This document shows, one piece after another, positions 16,236 through 24,275 of a stretch of 64,000 nt of DNA. The DNA comes from Paenibacillus psychroresistens (GTDB taxonomy: Bacteria > Bacillota > Bacilli > Paenibacillales > NBRC-103111): NCBI RefSeq assembly GCF_009728935.1, contig NZ_CP034235.1:1960001-2024000 (forward strand), in the 5' to 3' direction. The translations under genes were made by a program, and so were the position numbers. The stretch's first letter is position 1. Each line of letters begins with the position of its first letter. The notes under the pieces were generated by a model. The model saw nothing but the letters and a program-made list of their open reading frames with translations. It did not search any database and had not been told where the DNA came from.

Positions 16236-18011
16236 ATGCCTAAATTTAAGAAGCTAAAGTACAGGCATAAAATTGCCTTGATCATTTTTATATTCACTTT
16301 GCTGCCGATGCTTGTGCTTGGTTCTTTTCTAACCGTCAAAATATGGAATAGCAAAGTGAAGGATATCCTAGAGGTGAAGAACGCCCAGCTCACAAGCAGC
16401 GTGGTTGGGATCAACAGCCTGCTTTCCGCAAATACCGAAAAAATGATTTATATTAACAAAAACTATTATATTAACAATTATCTTGAGACCAATTCGGATC
16501 AAAATTTACTGGGCATCATGAATTTCAGTGACTATTTACAGAGTGTTATGGCTGCAGTTAAGTCGGATAATTCGCAAACAGATGTAGCCATTTACGCTTT
16601 AAAGGATACCAATTATGATGGGGAGTACTTAAGGAGTATTCAGAGTCTTGAGAATGAAATAGGAAGTAATGGAATGAGTATTAAGGATGAAGTTCTGAAG
16701 CTGAATGATGGGGAAATAATGTGGGAATTTCGGTCAGCCAAACCTGCGATGAATTCAGATTTTAAGGCAGACTATATCTTTGCCTATAAGAAAATCGAAT
16801 CCTTGAATAAGCCGTTGGCTATTATTGAAATGCGAATTCCCTTCAATCAGATAATCAGTTTCTTTAAATATGATATTCCTAAAGGCAGCACTATCGTTTA
16901 TGAGGCTGATAAAGGTGAAAAAAATATTATTATCAGAACGAGTCAGGCTGTGGGACTCCCTATTGCCCAAACGGAACAACAGCTTTATTTGGATGAAGAC
17001 AAGCTGTCAAAATACTATGTCTTAAGCTTGAAATTATATTCTGAAGTTGGAAACATATCGATGTTCATTCCGCGAAGTCTGGTTTTTCAGGAATTGAAAT
17101 TGTATTGGGTTACGGTTATCGTCATTTTCTTGGTCATTATTGCCTTTCTTATTTTTACAGTTGAGGTGGTATCTTATTTTCTGACTAAGAAATTGGAAGT
17201 GCTATTCAGAAAAATGAATAAAAAAAGTGTGGAGAGCTTGATCAATAATAACGATATGCAGTTCAATAAAACCCAAGACGAATTCGGTACGATAGGAAAT
17301 GTTTTTTATGAATTGACGGTTAAGATCAAAGAGTATTATAAACAAATAACAGACTACGAATTGGAAAGAAAGGTATTGGAAACGCAGCTTCTGCAAGAGC
17401 GATTCAATCCGCATTTTTTATATAATACCTTATCCACGATCAGGTGGATCACGGAGGATACCAAGGTCAAGGAAGTTGTAAATTCGATGGTTAGATATTA
17501 CAGGATTGCTCTAAACAAAGGAAGCAGCATTATTACCATCACACAAGAATTGGAAATGATCGAGGAATATCTGCGGCTGCAGAAATTTGCATACGGCAAT
17601 GAATTTGAGTTTGTTATCGAAATGGAAGAGGGCATTGGCAATTACCTGATCTTAAAGCATTTACTCCAGCCAGTTGTGGAAAATGCCGTTCTACATGGGT
17701 TGAATGGGCGGGAAACGGGGGGAATAATTCGTATTCATGCAAGGAACTATGAAGGCGATATTGCTTTTGACATTTCAGATAATGGAGCTGGGATGGATTC
17801 TGAAAAACTGGAAAAAGTATTGAATGGATCTGATGATGGAACCTATGGTGGCTATGGGATGGAAAATATCCGCAAACGAATGGAGATTTTCTATGGAAGC
17901 GGGTATGGGATTGAAATTGTAAGCATTCAGGATCAGGGTACTACAGTCATTATCAGAATCCCTGCATTCTTAAATGCTAACATTCAGATGAGCATGAAAT
18001 CAATCTTATGA
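16236..18011 (+). CDS. YesM-type sensor histidine kinase
   Basis: A 591-residue membrane kinase: membrane segment at 12-35, an extracellular sensing domain of about 250 residues, a second membrane segment at 288-312, a short HAMP-like linker, the His_kinase domain with His393 in FNPHFLYNTLS, and the HATPase_c domain with N-box VVENAVLHG and G-boxes DNGAGMD and GGYGMENI. It phosphorylates the regulator encoded just upstream. In this family the external domain, often together with a sugar-binding lipoprotein, senses oligosaccharides. Start ATG 16236 is preceded by ATGGGGG. Confidence 0.94.
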   Translation: MPKFKKLKYRHKIALIIFIFTLLPMLVLGSFLTVKIWNSKVKDILEVKNAQLTSSVVGINSLLSANTEKMIYINKNYYINNYLETNSDQNLLGIMNFSDYLQSVMAAVKSDNSQTDVAIYALKDTNYDGEYLRSIQSLENEIGSNGMSIKDEVLKLNDGEIMWEFRSAKPAMNSDFKADYIFAYKKIESLNKPLAIIEMRIPFNQIISFFKYDIPKGSTIVYEADKGEKNIIIRTSQAVGLPIAQTEQQLYLDEDKLSKYYVLSLKLYSEVGNISMFIPRSLVFQELKLYWVTVIVIFLVIIAFLIFTVEVVSYFLTKKLEVLFRKMNKKSVESLINNNDMQFNKTQDEFGTIGNVFYELTVKIKEYYKQITDYELERKVLETQLLQERFNPHFLYNTLSTIRWITEDTKVKEVVNSMVRYYRIALNKGSSIITITQELEMIEEYLRLQKFAYGNEFEFVIEMEEGIGNYLILKHLLQPVVENAVLHGLNGRETGGIIRIHARNYEGDIAFDISDNGAGMDSEKLEKVLNGSDDGTYGGYGMENIRKRMEIFYGSGYGIEIVSIQDQGTTVIIRIPAFLNANIQMSMKSIL

Positions 18012-18019
18012 TAGGGATT

Positions 18020-18078
18020 AGTCAGGGAAACCTGCTTCCTCATCATAAGTTTTTTTATGGAGGAATCCCTCCTAATAA
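18020..18078 (+). terminator. Possible hairpin/terminator after the kinase gene
   Basis: CCTC-AT-CATAA pairs with TTATG-GAGG around a T-rich loop, and AGGGATT further out pairs with AATCCCT. The T-run is inside the loop rather than after the stem, so this is a weak candidate. Confidence 0.3.
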
Positions 18079-18108
18079 CGGTATATTCCTTCCGTATTTT
18101 TACTATAA
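18079..18108 (+). promoter_or_regulatory. Shared 30-bp promoter element, copy B
   Basis: CGGTATA-N5-TCCGTAT followed by TTTTACTATAA. Like copy A it is directly preceded by CCTAATA plus one base. It lies about 63 bases before the permease gene at 18171. Confidence 0.65.
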
Positions 18109-18170
18109 ATACGCTTCCATGAGCGATATACTGTGAACAGAGAAGAGTATTGACAACAGGGAGGGTTAAA

Positions 18171-19118
18171 ATGGAGAAAGCGTTTGCAAACAAAAGTATT
18201 GTGCAGCGATCGAAGAAAAAATGGATTAAAAACTTTAAGAAAAGTTATTTTGCCTATCTGCTGATGCTGCCATCTATAGTCCTGACATTGATTTTTTCCT
18301 ATTTTCCGATGCCGGGAATTTTGGTAGCTTTTCAGGATTACAATATGTTTAAAGGAATATTGCATAGTCCTTGGGTCGGGATGCAGCATATCATCGAAAT
18401 TTTTCAAGTCCCCTTATTGTATAATTCGATTATCAATACGTTCATCTTGAGTGTATTAACTATTATTGTCGGATTTCCTGCACCCATTATTCTTGCATTA
18501 ATGATTAACGAAGTGGGTAATGGATTGTTTAAGAGAAGTGTGCAAACTTTAACTTATCTGCCTCACTTTCTATCCTGGATTGCTGTTGTTGGTCTGGTTT
18601 ACTCTTTTATGGATGTAGATGGACCCTTAAATGATCTCAAGCTTTTACTATTTGGCAGTGACAGCGGACGTGAAATGTTTCTTTCGAAGCAATCGCTTTT
18701 CTTGCCGTTTCTATTGTTGTTAAGTGTTTGGAAAGAAGTTGGGTGGGGTACGATAGTATTTCTCGCAGCCATAACTTCAATCGATCCCAGTTTATATGAA
18801 GCGGCTAGAATAGACGGAGCCAACAGATTTAAACAGCATTTGCATATTACGTGGCCTGGTATGAAGATTACCGCAGTAATTATGTTAATCTTTACACTTG
18901 GAACTTTGTTTGGCAGTAATTTTGAGCTTGTATACGGCATGCAGAATGCGTATATTGATTTTCCAGTTATTTCGACTGTTGTATACTCTTCTGGTATCCA
19001 GCAAGGGAATTACTCAACTGCAGCAGCTGTTGGATTTGTACAAGGACTGGTCGCTTTTCTATTAATTATTGTTGCTAACAAAATCTCTAAAAAAGTATCC
19101 GGAATTTCATTATGGTAG
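18171..19118 (+). CDS. CUT1 sugar ABC transporter permease (LplB type)
   Basis: A 315-residue permease with six membrane segments. Typical marks are SYFPMPGILVAFQDY near the first periplasmic loop and the EAA-type cytoplasmic loop EAARIDGANRFKQHLHITWP, which docks onto the ATPase. Start ATG 18171 follows CAGGGAGGG; a TTG at 18150 is upstream of that site. It pairs with the second permease 13 bases downstream. No ATPase gene is present, as usual for Bacillota CUT1 systems that share an MsmX-type ATPase. Confidence 0.93.
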   Translation: MEKAFANKSIVQRSKKKWIKNFKKSYFAYLLMLPSIVLTLIFSYFPMPGILVAFQDYNMFKGILHSPWVGMQHIIEIFQVPLLYNSIINTFILSVLTIIVGFPAPIILALMINEVGNGLFKRSVQTLTYLPHFLSWIAVVGLVYSFMDVDGPLNDLKLLLFGSDSGREMFLSKQSLFLPFLLLLSVWKEVGWGTIVFLAAITSIDPSLYEAARIDGANRFKQHLHITWPGMKITAVIMLIFTLGTLFGSNFELVYGMQNAYIDFPVISTVVYSSGIQQGNYSTAAAVGFVQGLVAFLLIIVANKISKKVSGISLW

Positions 19119-19131
19119 GGGTGAAAGTAAA

Positions 19132-20034
19132 ATGAATCATGAATCTGTTTCTTATAAGATTTTTAAGATTTGCAATATAACTTTATTAACCATCCTTGTT
19201 ATCATTATGATTTTCCCCTATGTGAATGTTTTGGCATATGCCTTTAACGACTCGATGGATTCTCAATTTGGCGGAATCACGATTTATCCCAGGGTGTTTA
19301 CATTTGATAACTTCAATCTGTTGCTGCAAAACAATGCGATTATCCAAGCCTTCTGGATTTCTATCCTGAGAGTGGTTATAGGCACTGCTTTTGCTGTTAT
19401 GGTTCAATATGCTTGCGCTTATGCTTTTATGATGAGGGGAATTACGGGGAGAGGTTTAATCCTAATTTTCTTGCTAATTCCTTTGTACTTTAATGGAGGA
19501 TTAATTCCAACCTACTTGATTTACTCTAAAATGCATATTCTTAACAGTTTTATGGTATATATTCTGCCTGTGTCCTTCAGCCTGTATAATATGGTCATTA
19601 TTCGTTCCTATTTATACAGTATTCCTGAAAGCCTAGGTGAATCGGCAAGAATGGACGGTGCTAATGACTTCACTATCATGATGCGAGTTTATATGCCTTT
19701 ATCATTGCCAATTATTGCGGTTATGACATTGTGGACTGCTGTATCTCATTGGAATGATTGGGTTACCACGTTATACTTTATCACCAATCATAAACTGTTT
19801 ACACTGCAATACATTTTAATGCAGATATTGAAGGAAGGCGATCGGGTTGCAAAGCTTCTCGAAGAAGCAATCATACATCGGATAAATCCGGTAGCTTCCT
19901 CTCAACAGCATATAACTCCGGCAGCCATTCGAGCCGCCAATATTATCATTACAACCCTACCGATCGTCATTATGTATCCATTTTTACAAAAATACTTTGT
20001 AAAGGGAGTTTCAATGGGAGCGGTTAAAGAATAG
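19132..20034 (+). CDS. CUT1 sugar ABC transporter permease (LplC type)
   Basis: A 300-residue partner permease: six membrane segments, EAA loop ESARMDGANDFTIMMRVYMP, and the C-terminal signature FLQKYFVKGVSMGAVK shared by LplC/YtcP permeases. Start ATG 19132 has TAGGGGTG before it. Together with 18171 it forms the membrane channel for the substrate delivered by the lipoprotein at 20357, probably an oligosaccharide from plant wall material given the hydrolases downstream. Confidence 0.93.
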   Translation: MNHESVSYKIFKICNITLLTILVIIMIFPYVNVLAYAFNDSMDSQFGGITIYPRVFTFDNFNLLLQNNAIIQAFWISILRVVIGTAFAVMVQYACAYAFMMRGITGRGLILIFLLIPLYFNGGLIPTYLIYSKMHILNSFMVYILPVSFSLYNMVIIRSYLYSIPESLGESARMDGANDFTIMMRVYMPLSLPIIAVMTLWTAVSHWNDWVTTLYFITNHKLFTLQYILMQILKEGDRVAKLLEEAIIHRINPVASSQQHITPAAIRAANIIITTLPIVIMYPFLQKYFVKGVSMGAVKE

Positions 20035-20054
20035 TTAGTCTACATTCTTGTGTT

Positions 20055-20073
20055 ATACATACTTGGTATGTAT
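20055..20073. promoter_or_regulatory. Perfect inverted repeat ATACATAC-TTG-GTATGTAT
   Basis: Eight-base arms with a 3-base centre, directly after the permease stop. It could be an operator or an RNA hairpin reducing read-through; there is no T-run directly behind it. Confidence 0.4.
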
Positions 20074-20089
20074 GATATAAAAGATTTAA

Positions 20090-20103
20090 TGAGAACGTTT
20101 TCA
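20090..20103. promoter_or_regulatory. cre-like catabolite control site
   Basis: TGAGAACGTTTTCA matches the cre consensus TGWAANCGNTNWCA at all but one fixed position. It suggests CcpA control of the binding-protein gene. Confidence 0.55.
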
Positions 20104-20356
20104 TCTAGGGAGGTGATGTTGTCTTTAGTGGGGCTGCAATACTATTGAATATCACACATTGGGGAGTAAAAGAAATCGGGAGGAGGAAGAAAAGAACACA
20201 TTAAAGAGGTTGCAGATGGCTGATTCGGTCGCAAAACGTAATAGCCAAATGGACTCATTAACATGTTCAGATGAAACCGTATACAGCTATAATTATCTCA
20301 TAACATGCGTATTTCTACCAAACATATTTTATAGAAAAAACCCAGGAGGATTGAAA

Positions 20357-22366
20357 ATGAATAAGAAATTAATCAGGAGTATGACTCTTATCTTAACGAT
20401 ATCTTTTATTATGGCATTCTATGCAGGCTGCACCAAAACCAAAGAGGTTGAAACAACTCCAGCAAGCTCAACAGCTGTCGCAACAGATAAACCGACTGAA
20501 ACCACTGCAGCTGCTGAAACCACGGCACCTGCCGCAGGAAATTATTATGAAATGCTCGATAAAGTTGCAGACAGCTCGGAATTGCCAGATTGGACAGGCA
20601 AACAATTGACTTTAAAAGCCTGGTATACTCATGGCAGCGGTGATGCAAAGCGTCCATCTTCTTCGGATGATGTGGTAACACCGGAAATTAAGCGTGTAAC
20701 AGGCGTAACTATAGACAAAGATGGCTCATTTGATAATGGCGGCCAAGATGTAAAAGTGAAGATGGGTATGTTGAATGCTTCCAATGACTGGCCAGAAATT
20801 GCTTTTGTAGGCGATATGGGACCTTTCAAGGACATGATTGAAGCTGGAAAGGTTTATGACCTGACAGACGCGCTTCAAAAATATGCACCTAATATGCAAA
20901 AAAGATTGCCTATCAGTACATTTCCGCTTATAGAGAAACAAACTACCAACAATTATCAAGACGGCAAGAAGGTTTGGGGCTTCCCAGCTTTGCTTGGCAA
21001 TCCGGATAATACGATTAAAGCCTTGCATCCCGAATACGTTTCTCCTAATCCGATAAATGGACCTCAAGGGTATAACTGGATATGGGTTCGGGATGATATT
21101 CTAAAAATGATGTATCCTTCAGCAAAAAGCCAAGATGAAATTGATGCTTTGTATGTAAAAAATGGGAAGTTTACCAAAGAAGATATTTTTGATGTACCGA
21201 TTAAATCTCACGATGATTTTATTAAATTCCTCTATGATGTCCAGAAATTGATTAAAGATAAAGGGCTGAAAGAGAACGGCAAGCCAATGCAGGTATCTTA
21301 TGCTAACGGCGGTCAAGACAACTGGAGCACAATGACTCAGCTCTTTGGTAATATTAATCGGCTTCCAGCAAATAACAATTATTTCACTTACTATGATAAA
21401 TTATCCAAAACCATTAAATATTCGTTCCAACAGGATTTCTTCAAAGCAGGCATTAAAGAATTCAACAAATTGGTTCGTGATGGCATTATGGATCCGAACT
21501 CATTGCTTGAGAACAATGCTTCTCATCTAGAAAAGCTGAATAACGGCCAATACGCGGTTCCTTATCTCTACGATACGCCTGATGCATCCGTGATGAAAGC
21601 AGCAGGTAAAACTTATCGTTACAGAAAACTCTGGATTGATGCTCCTGTAAACTTCGATACCCATATTGCACCGTTGGGTCCAGATGGTGGGAATTACAGC
21701 GTTATGGTCTTCAAAGATAAAGTAAAAGAAGAAGATCTTCCTCAGGTTATCCGATACTTGGATTACTTGATGTCCGATGTTGGCGAGAAAATGTATTCAT
21801 GGGGACCTAAGAGTGCTGGTTTGTTCGATGAGACAGACGGCAAACGCATATTCAAAGATAAAGATTTAGAAGCGGCAATGGTTTATAACAACCAAGATAA
21901 TGGAGCAGCACTTAAATATAACCTGTTCAATACTCGAATCAGTACGACAAGTAATTATGGAAACGCATGGCCTTATTACCCGGCTTATATGTGGGGTGCA
22001 GGACCGAATGCTCCATTGAATAACTATGTCAGAATACCAAGTGCTGCCGATGCTTTAGGCTGGTTTGATCCAGGTAATTTACCGGGTAATTCACAAGCGG
22101 AAGCGTCATCTACCTTGGCAGTAGATCAAGCACTTTGGGCTTTCTTTGGTGCCGTACCAAGTGCTGATGCATTCTGGAAGAATAGAGATGCCTTTGAGAA
22201 AACGTTGACCAAAACATTGGCAGCTAAAGATGATGCTCAGTTCGAGTCCATGTGGAAAGCGTTCCAAGAATTAGCTGTTCAACAAGGGGCTACCGAACAA
22301 TCTCTGAAAGAATATACGGATTACTTCCTAAAAAGTAATAAAGATTACATCGACAAAATTAAATAA
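20357..22366 (+). CDS. Sugar ABC transporter substrate-binding lipoprotein (LplA type)
   Basis: A 669-residue extracellular binding protein anchored by lipid at Cys25 (FYAGC lipobox), followed by a Thr/Ala/Glu-rich linker to about residue 62 and a large type-1 solute-binding domain. Its size and the TWGWVRDD-like segments (here YNWIWVRDDIL) fit the large LplA group that binds oligosaccharides. The start ATG 20357 follows CCAGGAGGATTG; the frame is open 66 codons further upstream but that stretch is low-complexity leader. It would feed the permeases at 18171 and 19132. A strong terminator follows. Confidence 0.92.
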   Translation: MNKKLIRSMTLILTISFIMAFYAGCTKTKEVETTPASSTAVATDKPTETTAAAETTAPAAGNYYEMLDKVADSSELPDWTGKQLTLKAWYTHGSGDAKRPSSSDDVVTPEIKRVTGVTIDKDGSFDNGGQDVKVKMGMLNASNDWPEIAFVGDMGPFKDMIEAGKVYDLTDALQKYAPNMQKRLPISTFPLIEKQTTNNYQDGKKVWGFPALLGNPDNTIKALHPEYVSPNPINGPQGYNWIWVRDDILKMMYPSAKSQDEIDALYVKNGKFTKEDIFDVPIKSHDDFIKFLYDVQKLIKDKGLKENGKPMQVSYANGGQDNWSTMTQLFGNINRLPANNNYFTYYDKLSKTIKYSFQQDFFKAGIKEFNKLVRDGIMDPNSLLENNASHLEKLNNGQYAVPYLYDTPDASVMKAAGKTYRYRKLWIDAPVNFDTHIAPLGPDGGNYSVMVFKDKVKEEDLPQVIRYLDYLMSDVGEKMYSWGPKSAGLFDETDGKRIFKDKDLEAAMVYNNQDNGAALKYNLFNTRISTTSNYGNAWPYYPAYMWGAGPNAPLNNYVRIPSAADALGWFDPGNLPGNSQAEASSTLAVDQALWAFFGAVPSADAFWKNRDAFEKTLTKTLAAKDDAQFESMWKAFQELAVQQGATEQSLKEYTDYFLKSNKDYIDKIK

Positions 22367-22388
22367 GCTGCTTCAAGGTGAATGACAG

Positions 22389-22440
22389 TTTCCAGGTGTT
22401 ATATGAAATTTTTTTTCATATAGTACCTGGAAATATTTTT
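22389..22440 (+). terminator. Strong Rho-independent terminator
   Basis: TTTCCAGGT and ATATGAAA pair with TTTCATAT and ACCTGGAAA in one long hairpin with a T-rich loop, followed by TATTTTTATT. It closes the transporter operon. Confidence 0.85.
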
Positions 22441-22492
22441 ATTCATTGATTACATCTGGCGAAATATCTTCCTAATCGTTCTATCAATATAG

Positions 22493-22522
22493 CGGTATAA
22501 GATATCCGTATATTTACTATAA
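22493..22522 (+). promoter_or_regulatory. Shared 30-bp promoter element, copy C
   Basis: CGGTATA-N5-TCCGTAT followed by ATTTACTATAA, in ungapped register with copies A and B. The -10 box lies about 102 bases before ATG 22625, the same distance as for copy A and its gene. Confidence 0.65.
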
Positions 22523-22624
22523 CTTGGTTCTTGATTGGCATAGAATTTGGAGTGCAGGTTCGTAAACGTGCTGGTATCGACGAGGGATGGCCGATGTATT
22601 CAAAAGGGGGAATTGATTACTTTT

Positions 22625-24238
22625 ATGAATAGAGAAAATAGCACGCATGTGTGGGAATGCATCGAATTGTCATTTAGAGCAGAAATGAACTATGAGAATC
22701 CTTTTAGAGATGTGGAGCTTCAGGTCGAGTTTTCTTGCCTATCTGAAAAAACGCTGCTTGTTCCTGGGTTTTGGGATGGTGCCGATTTATGGAAGGTGCG
22801 GTTTGCTCCTGTTGCAGATGGCGAGTGGAGCTGGAGGTCAAGCTGTTCCAATCCAAAAGATAATGGATTGCATAGCAATGTTGGGTTGATTACTGCTTTA
22901 CCTTGGTCTGTCAAGGAAATAGCGGAGAATCCTAATCGGCGTGGTTTTATCAGAGTACATGAGCAAGGCAGATATTTTGAATACGCAGATGGAACGCCTT
23001 TTTATTGGTTGGGAGATACGTTATGGGCTGCTCATACATCCAGATGCGATTTGGAGAATACGCTTCCCAAATATTTGCTAGACCGCAAGGAGAAAGGCTT
23101 CTCTGTCATTCAAATGGTGGCAGGCCATCCGGAAGCTGACGAGGACAATCATGAATATGGGAGTTATGTGAGCTACAGCCCGAAATATTTTCTCAATGAA
23201 GGCGGTGCTCCTTATCTGAAGAGATACGATCTGATTAATCCGCAATATTTTCAGTTTTTGGATCAACGGATCAGGCTTATGACCGATATGGGATTCGTTC
23301 CTTGCATCATGGGAATGTGGGGGCAAGAACTCAAGGGGATGAGTGTGCAAATAACAAAAGAGTATCTTTGCTACATAATTGCACGATATGCAGCGTTTAA
23401 TGTCAGTTGGTCGCCTGCAGGCGAATACCTCTTTACCTGGGATGTGCAAGCATGGCGTGAGCTTGGCGAGGTGATGAAAAGCTATGATCCGTACAAGCAC
23501 CCAACTTCTGTCCATTCTGTTGCTCCGCACAGCGGCAGCCAGCATTATCACAAGGAGGCCTGGTATGATTTTAACCTGATTCAGGTTGGGCATGTGCTTG
23601 CATTTAAGAATTTTATGGAAATGCTTCCGTATATCGATTATCATTTACAGCCAGCAAAACCGGCAATTATGAGTGAATCCTGGTATGAGAATCATCCGAA
23701 TCGACTGATGGATGATGGAAAATGGATCCAAGATCAAGATATCCGATTCGCAGCTTATGTATCACTGCTTCAAGGCTGCGTAGGCCAAACCTACGGAGCT
23801 CACGGAATATGGTCTTTGTTTAATGGCGATGAATCCGATAAATGGCGAGATGATGAACGGCCGGACATGTGGTATCACGACCTGGAGCTTCCTGGATCTA
23901 TGCAAATGAAGCATTTAAGAACGTTGATGGAAACGCTGGAATGGTGGAGGCTTGTTCCTTATCCGGAAGGAGTCACTACGCTGAAGGAAAATTCTATTTA
24001 TTGTTCTGCAATTTCCGGTAAGCAATATGTGATTTATATTACTGGAGGAAATTCTCCTGCCCCTGTAATGGTAATGGTCGTGGAAGGAGAAGGGAAGCAT
24101 TTTGCCGGACAGTGGTTTAATCCGAGATCTGGTGAATGGAGCAAAGCCGCAGGGGACTATACGCCTTATGGCTGTGGATGGATGTGGCGATCCGTGACTC
24201 CCGATCAGCAGGATTGGGTGTTAACACTCGTAAACTAG
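22625..24238 (+). CDS. DUF5060/DUF4038 (GH140-like) glycoside hydrolase
   Basis: A 537-residue cytoplasmic enzyme. Residues 8-95 form a DUF5060 beta-sandwich (NPFRDVELQVEF, then FWDGADLWKVRFAP and GEWSWRSSC). The DUF4038 barrel starts at about 107 (RGFIRVHEQGRYFEYADGTPF) with YWLGDTLW. The likely nucleophile glutamate is in MSESWYENHP, but where the other copies have SGD this one reads AGE (Glu267), so the acid/base appears changed from Asp to Glu. ATG 22625 is chosen although AAAGGGGG lies 14 bases upstream; TTG 22613 is too close to it. First of a long run of hydrolase genes under copy C. Confidence 0.82.
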   Translation: MNRENSTHVWECIELSFRAEMNYENPFRDVELQVEFSCLSEKTLLVPGFWDGADLWKVRFAPVADGEWSWRSSCSNPKDNGLHSNVGLITALPWSVKEIAENPNRRGFIRVHEQGRYFEYADGTPFYWLGDTLWAAHTSRCDLENTLPKYLLDRKEKGFSVIQMVAGHPEADEDNHEYGSYVSYSPKYFLNEGGAPYLKRYDLINPQYFQFLDQRIRLMTDMGFVPCIMGMWGQELKGMSVQITKEYLCYIIARYAAFNVSWSPAGEYLFTWDVQAWRELGEVMKSYDPYKHPTSVHSVAPHSGSQHYHKEAWYDFNLIQVGHVLAFKNFMEMLPYIDYHLQPAKPAIMSESWYENHPNRLMDDGKWIQDQDIRFAAYVSLLQGCVGQTYGAHGIWSLFNGDESDKWRDDERPDMWYHDLELPGSMQMKHLRTLMETLEWWRLVPYPEGVTTLKENSIYCSAISGKQYVIYITGGNSPAPVMVMVVEGEGKHFAGQWFNPRSGEWSKAAGDYTPYGCGWMWRSVTPDQQDWVLTLVN

Positions 24239-24275
24239 CCAGACTTTAACTATATAAATCTTAGGAGGTTTCTAC

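Larger units (their letters stand above)
20035..20356. other. Long leader region between permease and binding-protein genes
   Basis: This 322-bp stretch holds a perfect inverted repeat (ATACATAC-TTG-GTATGTAT, 20055-20073), a cre-like site (20090-20103), a strong ribosome binding site GGGAGGTG followed by a ten-codon open frame from ATG 20116 or TTG 20119, and further purine-rich tracts (GGGAGGAGGAAG at about 20179). No proper gene is visible. Confidence 0.5.

Noticed and set aside
20159-20356. N-terminal extension of the binding protein from 20159
   Set aside because: It would place 66 polar residues before the signal peptide, and AGGAGGATTG lies directly before ATG 20357.
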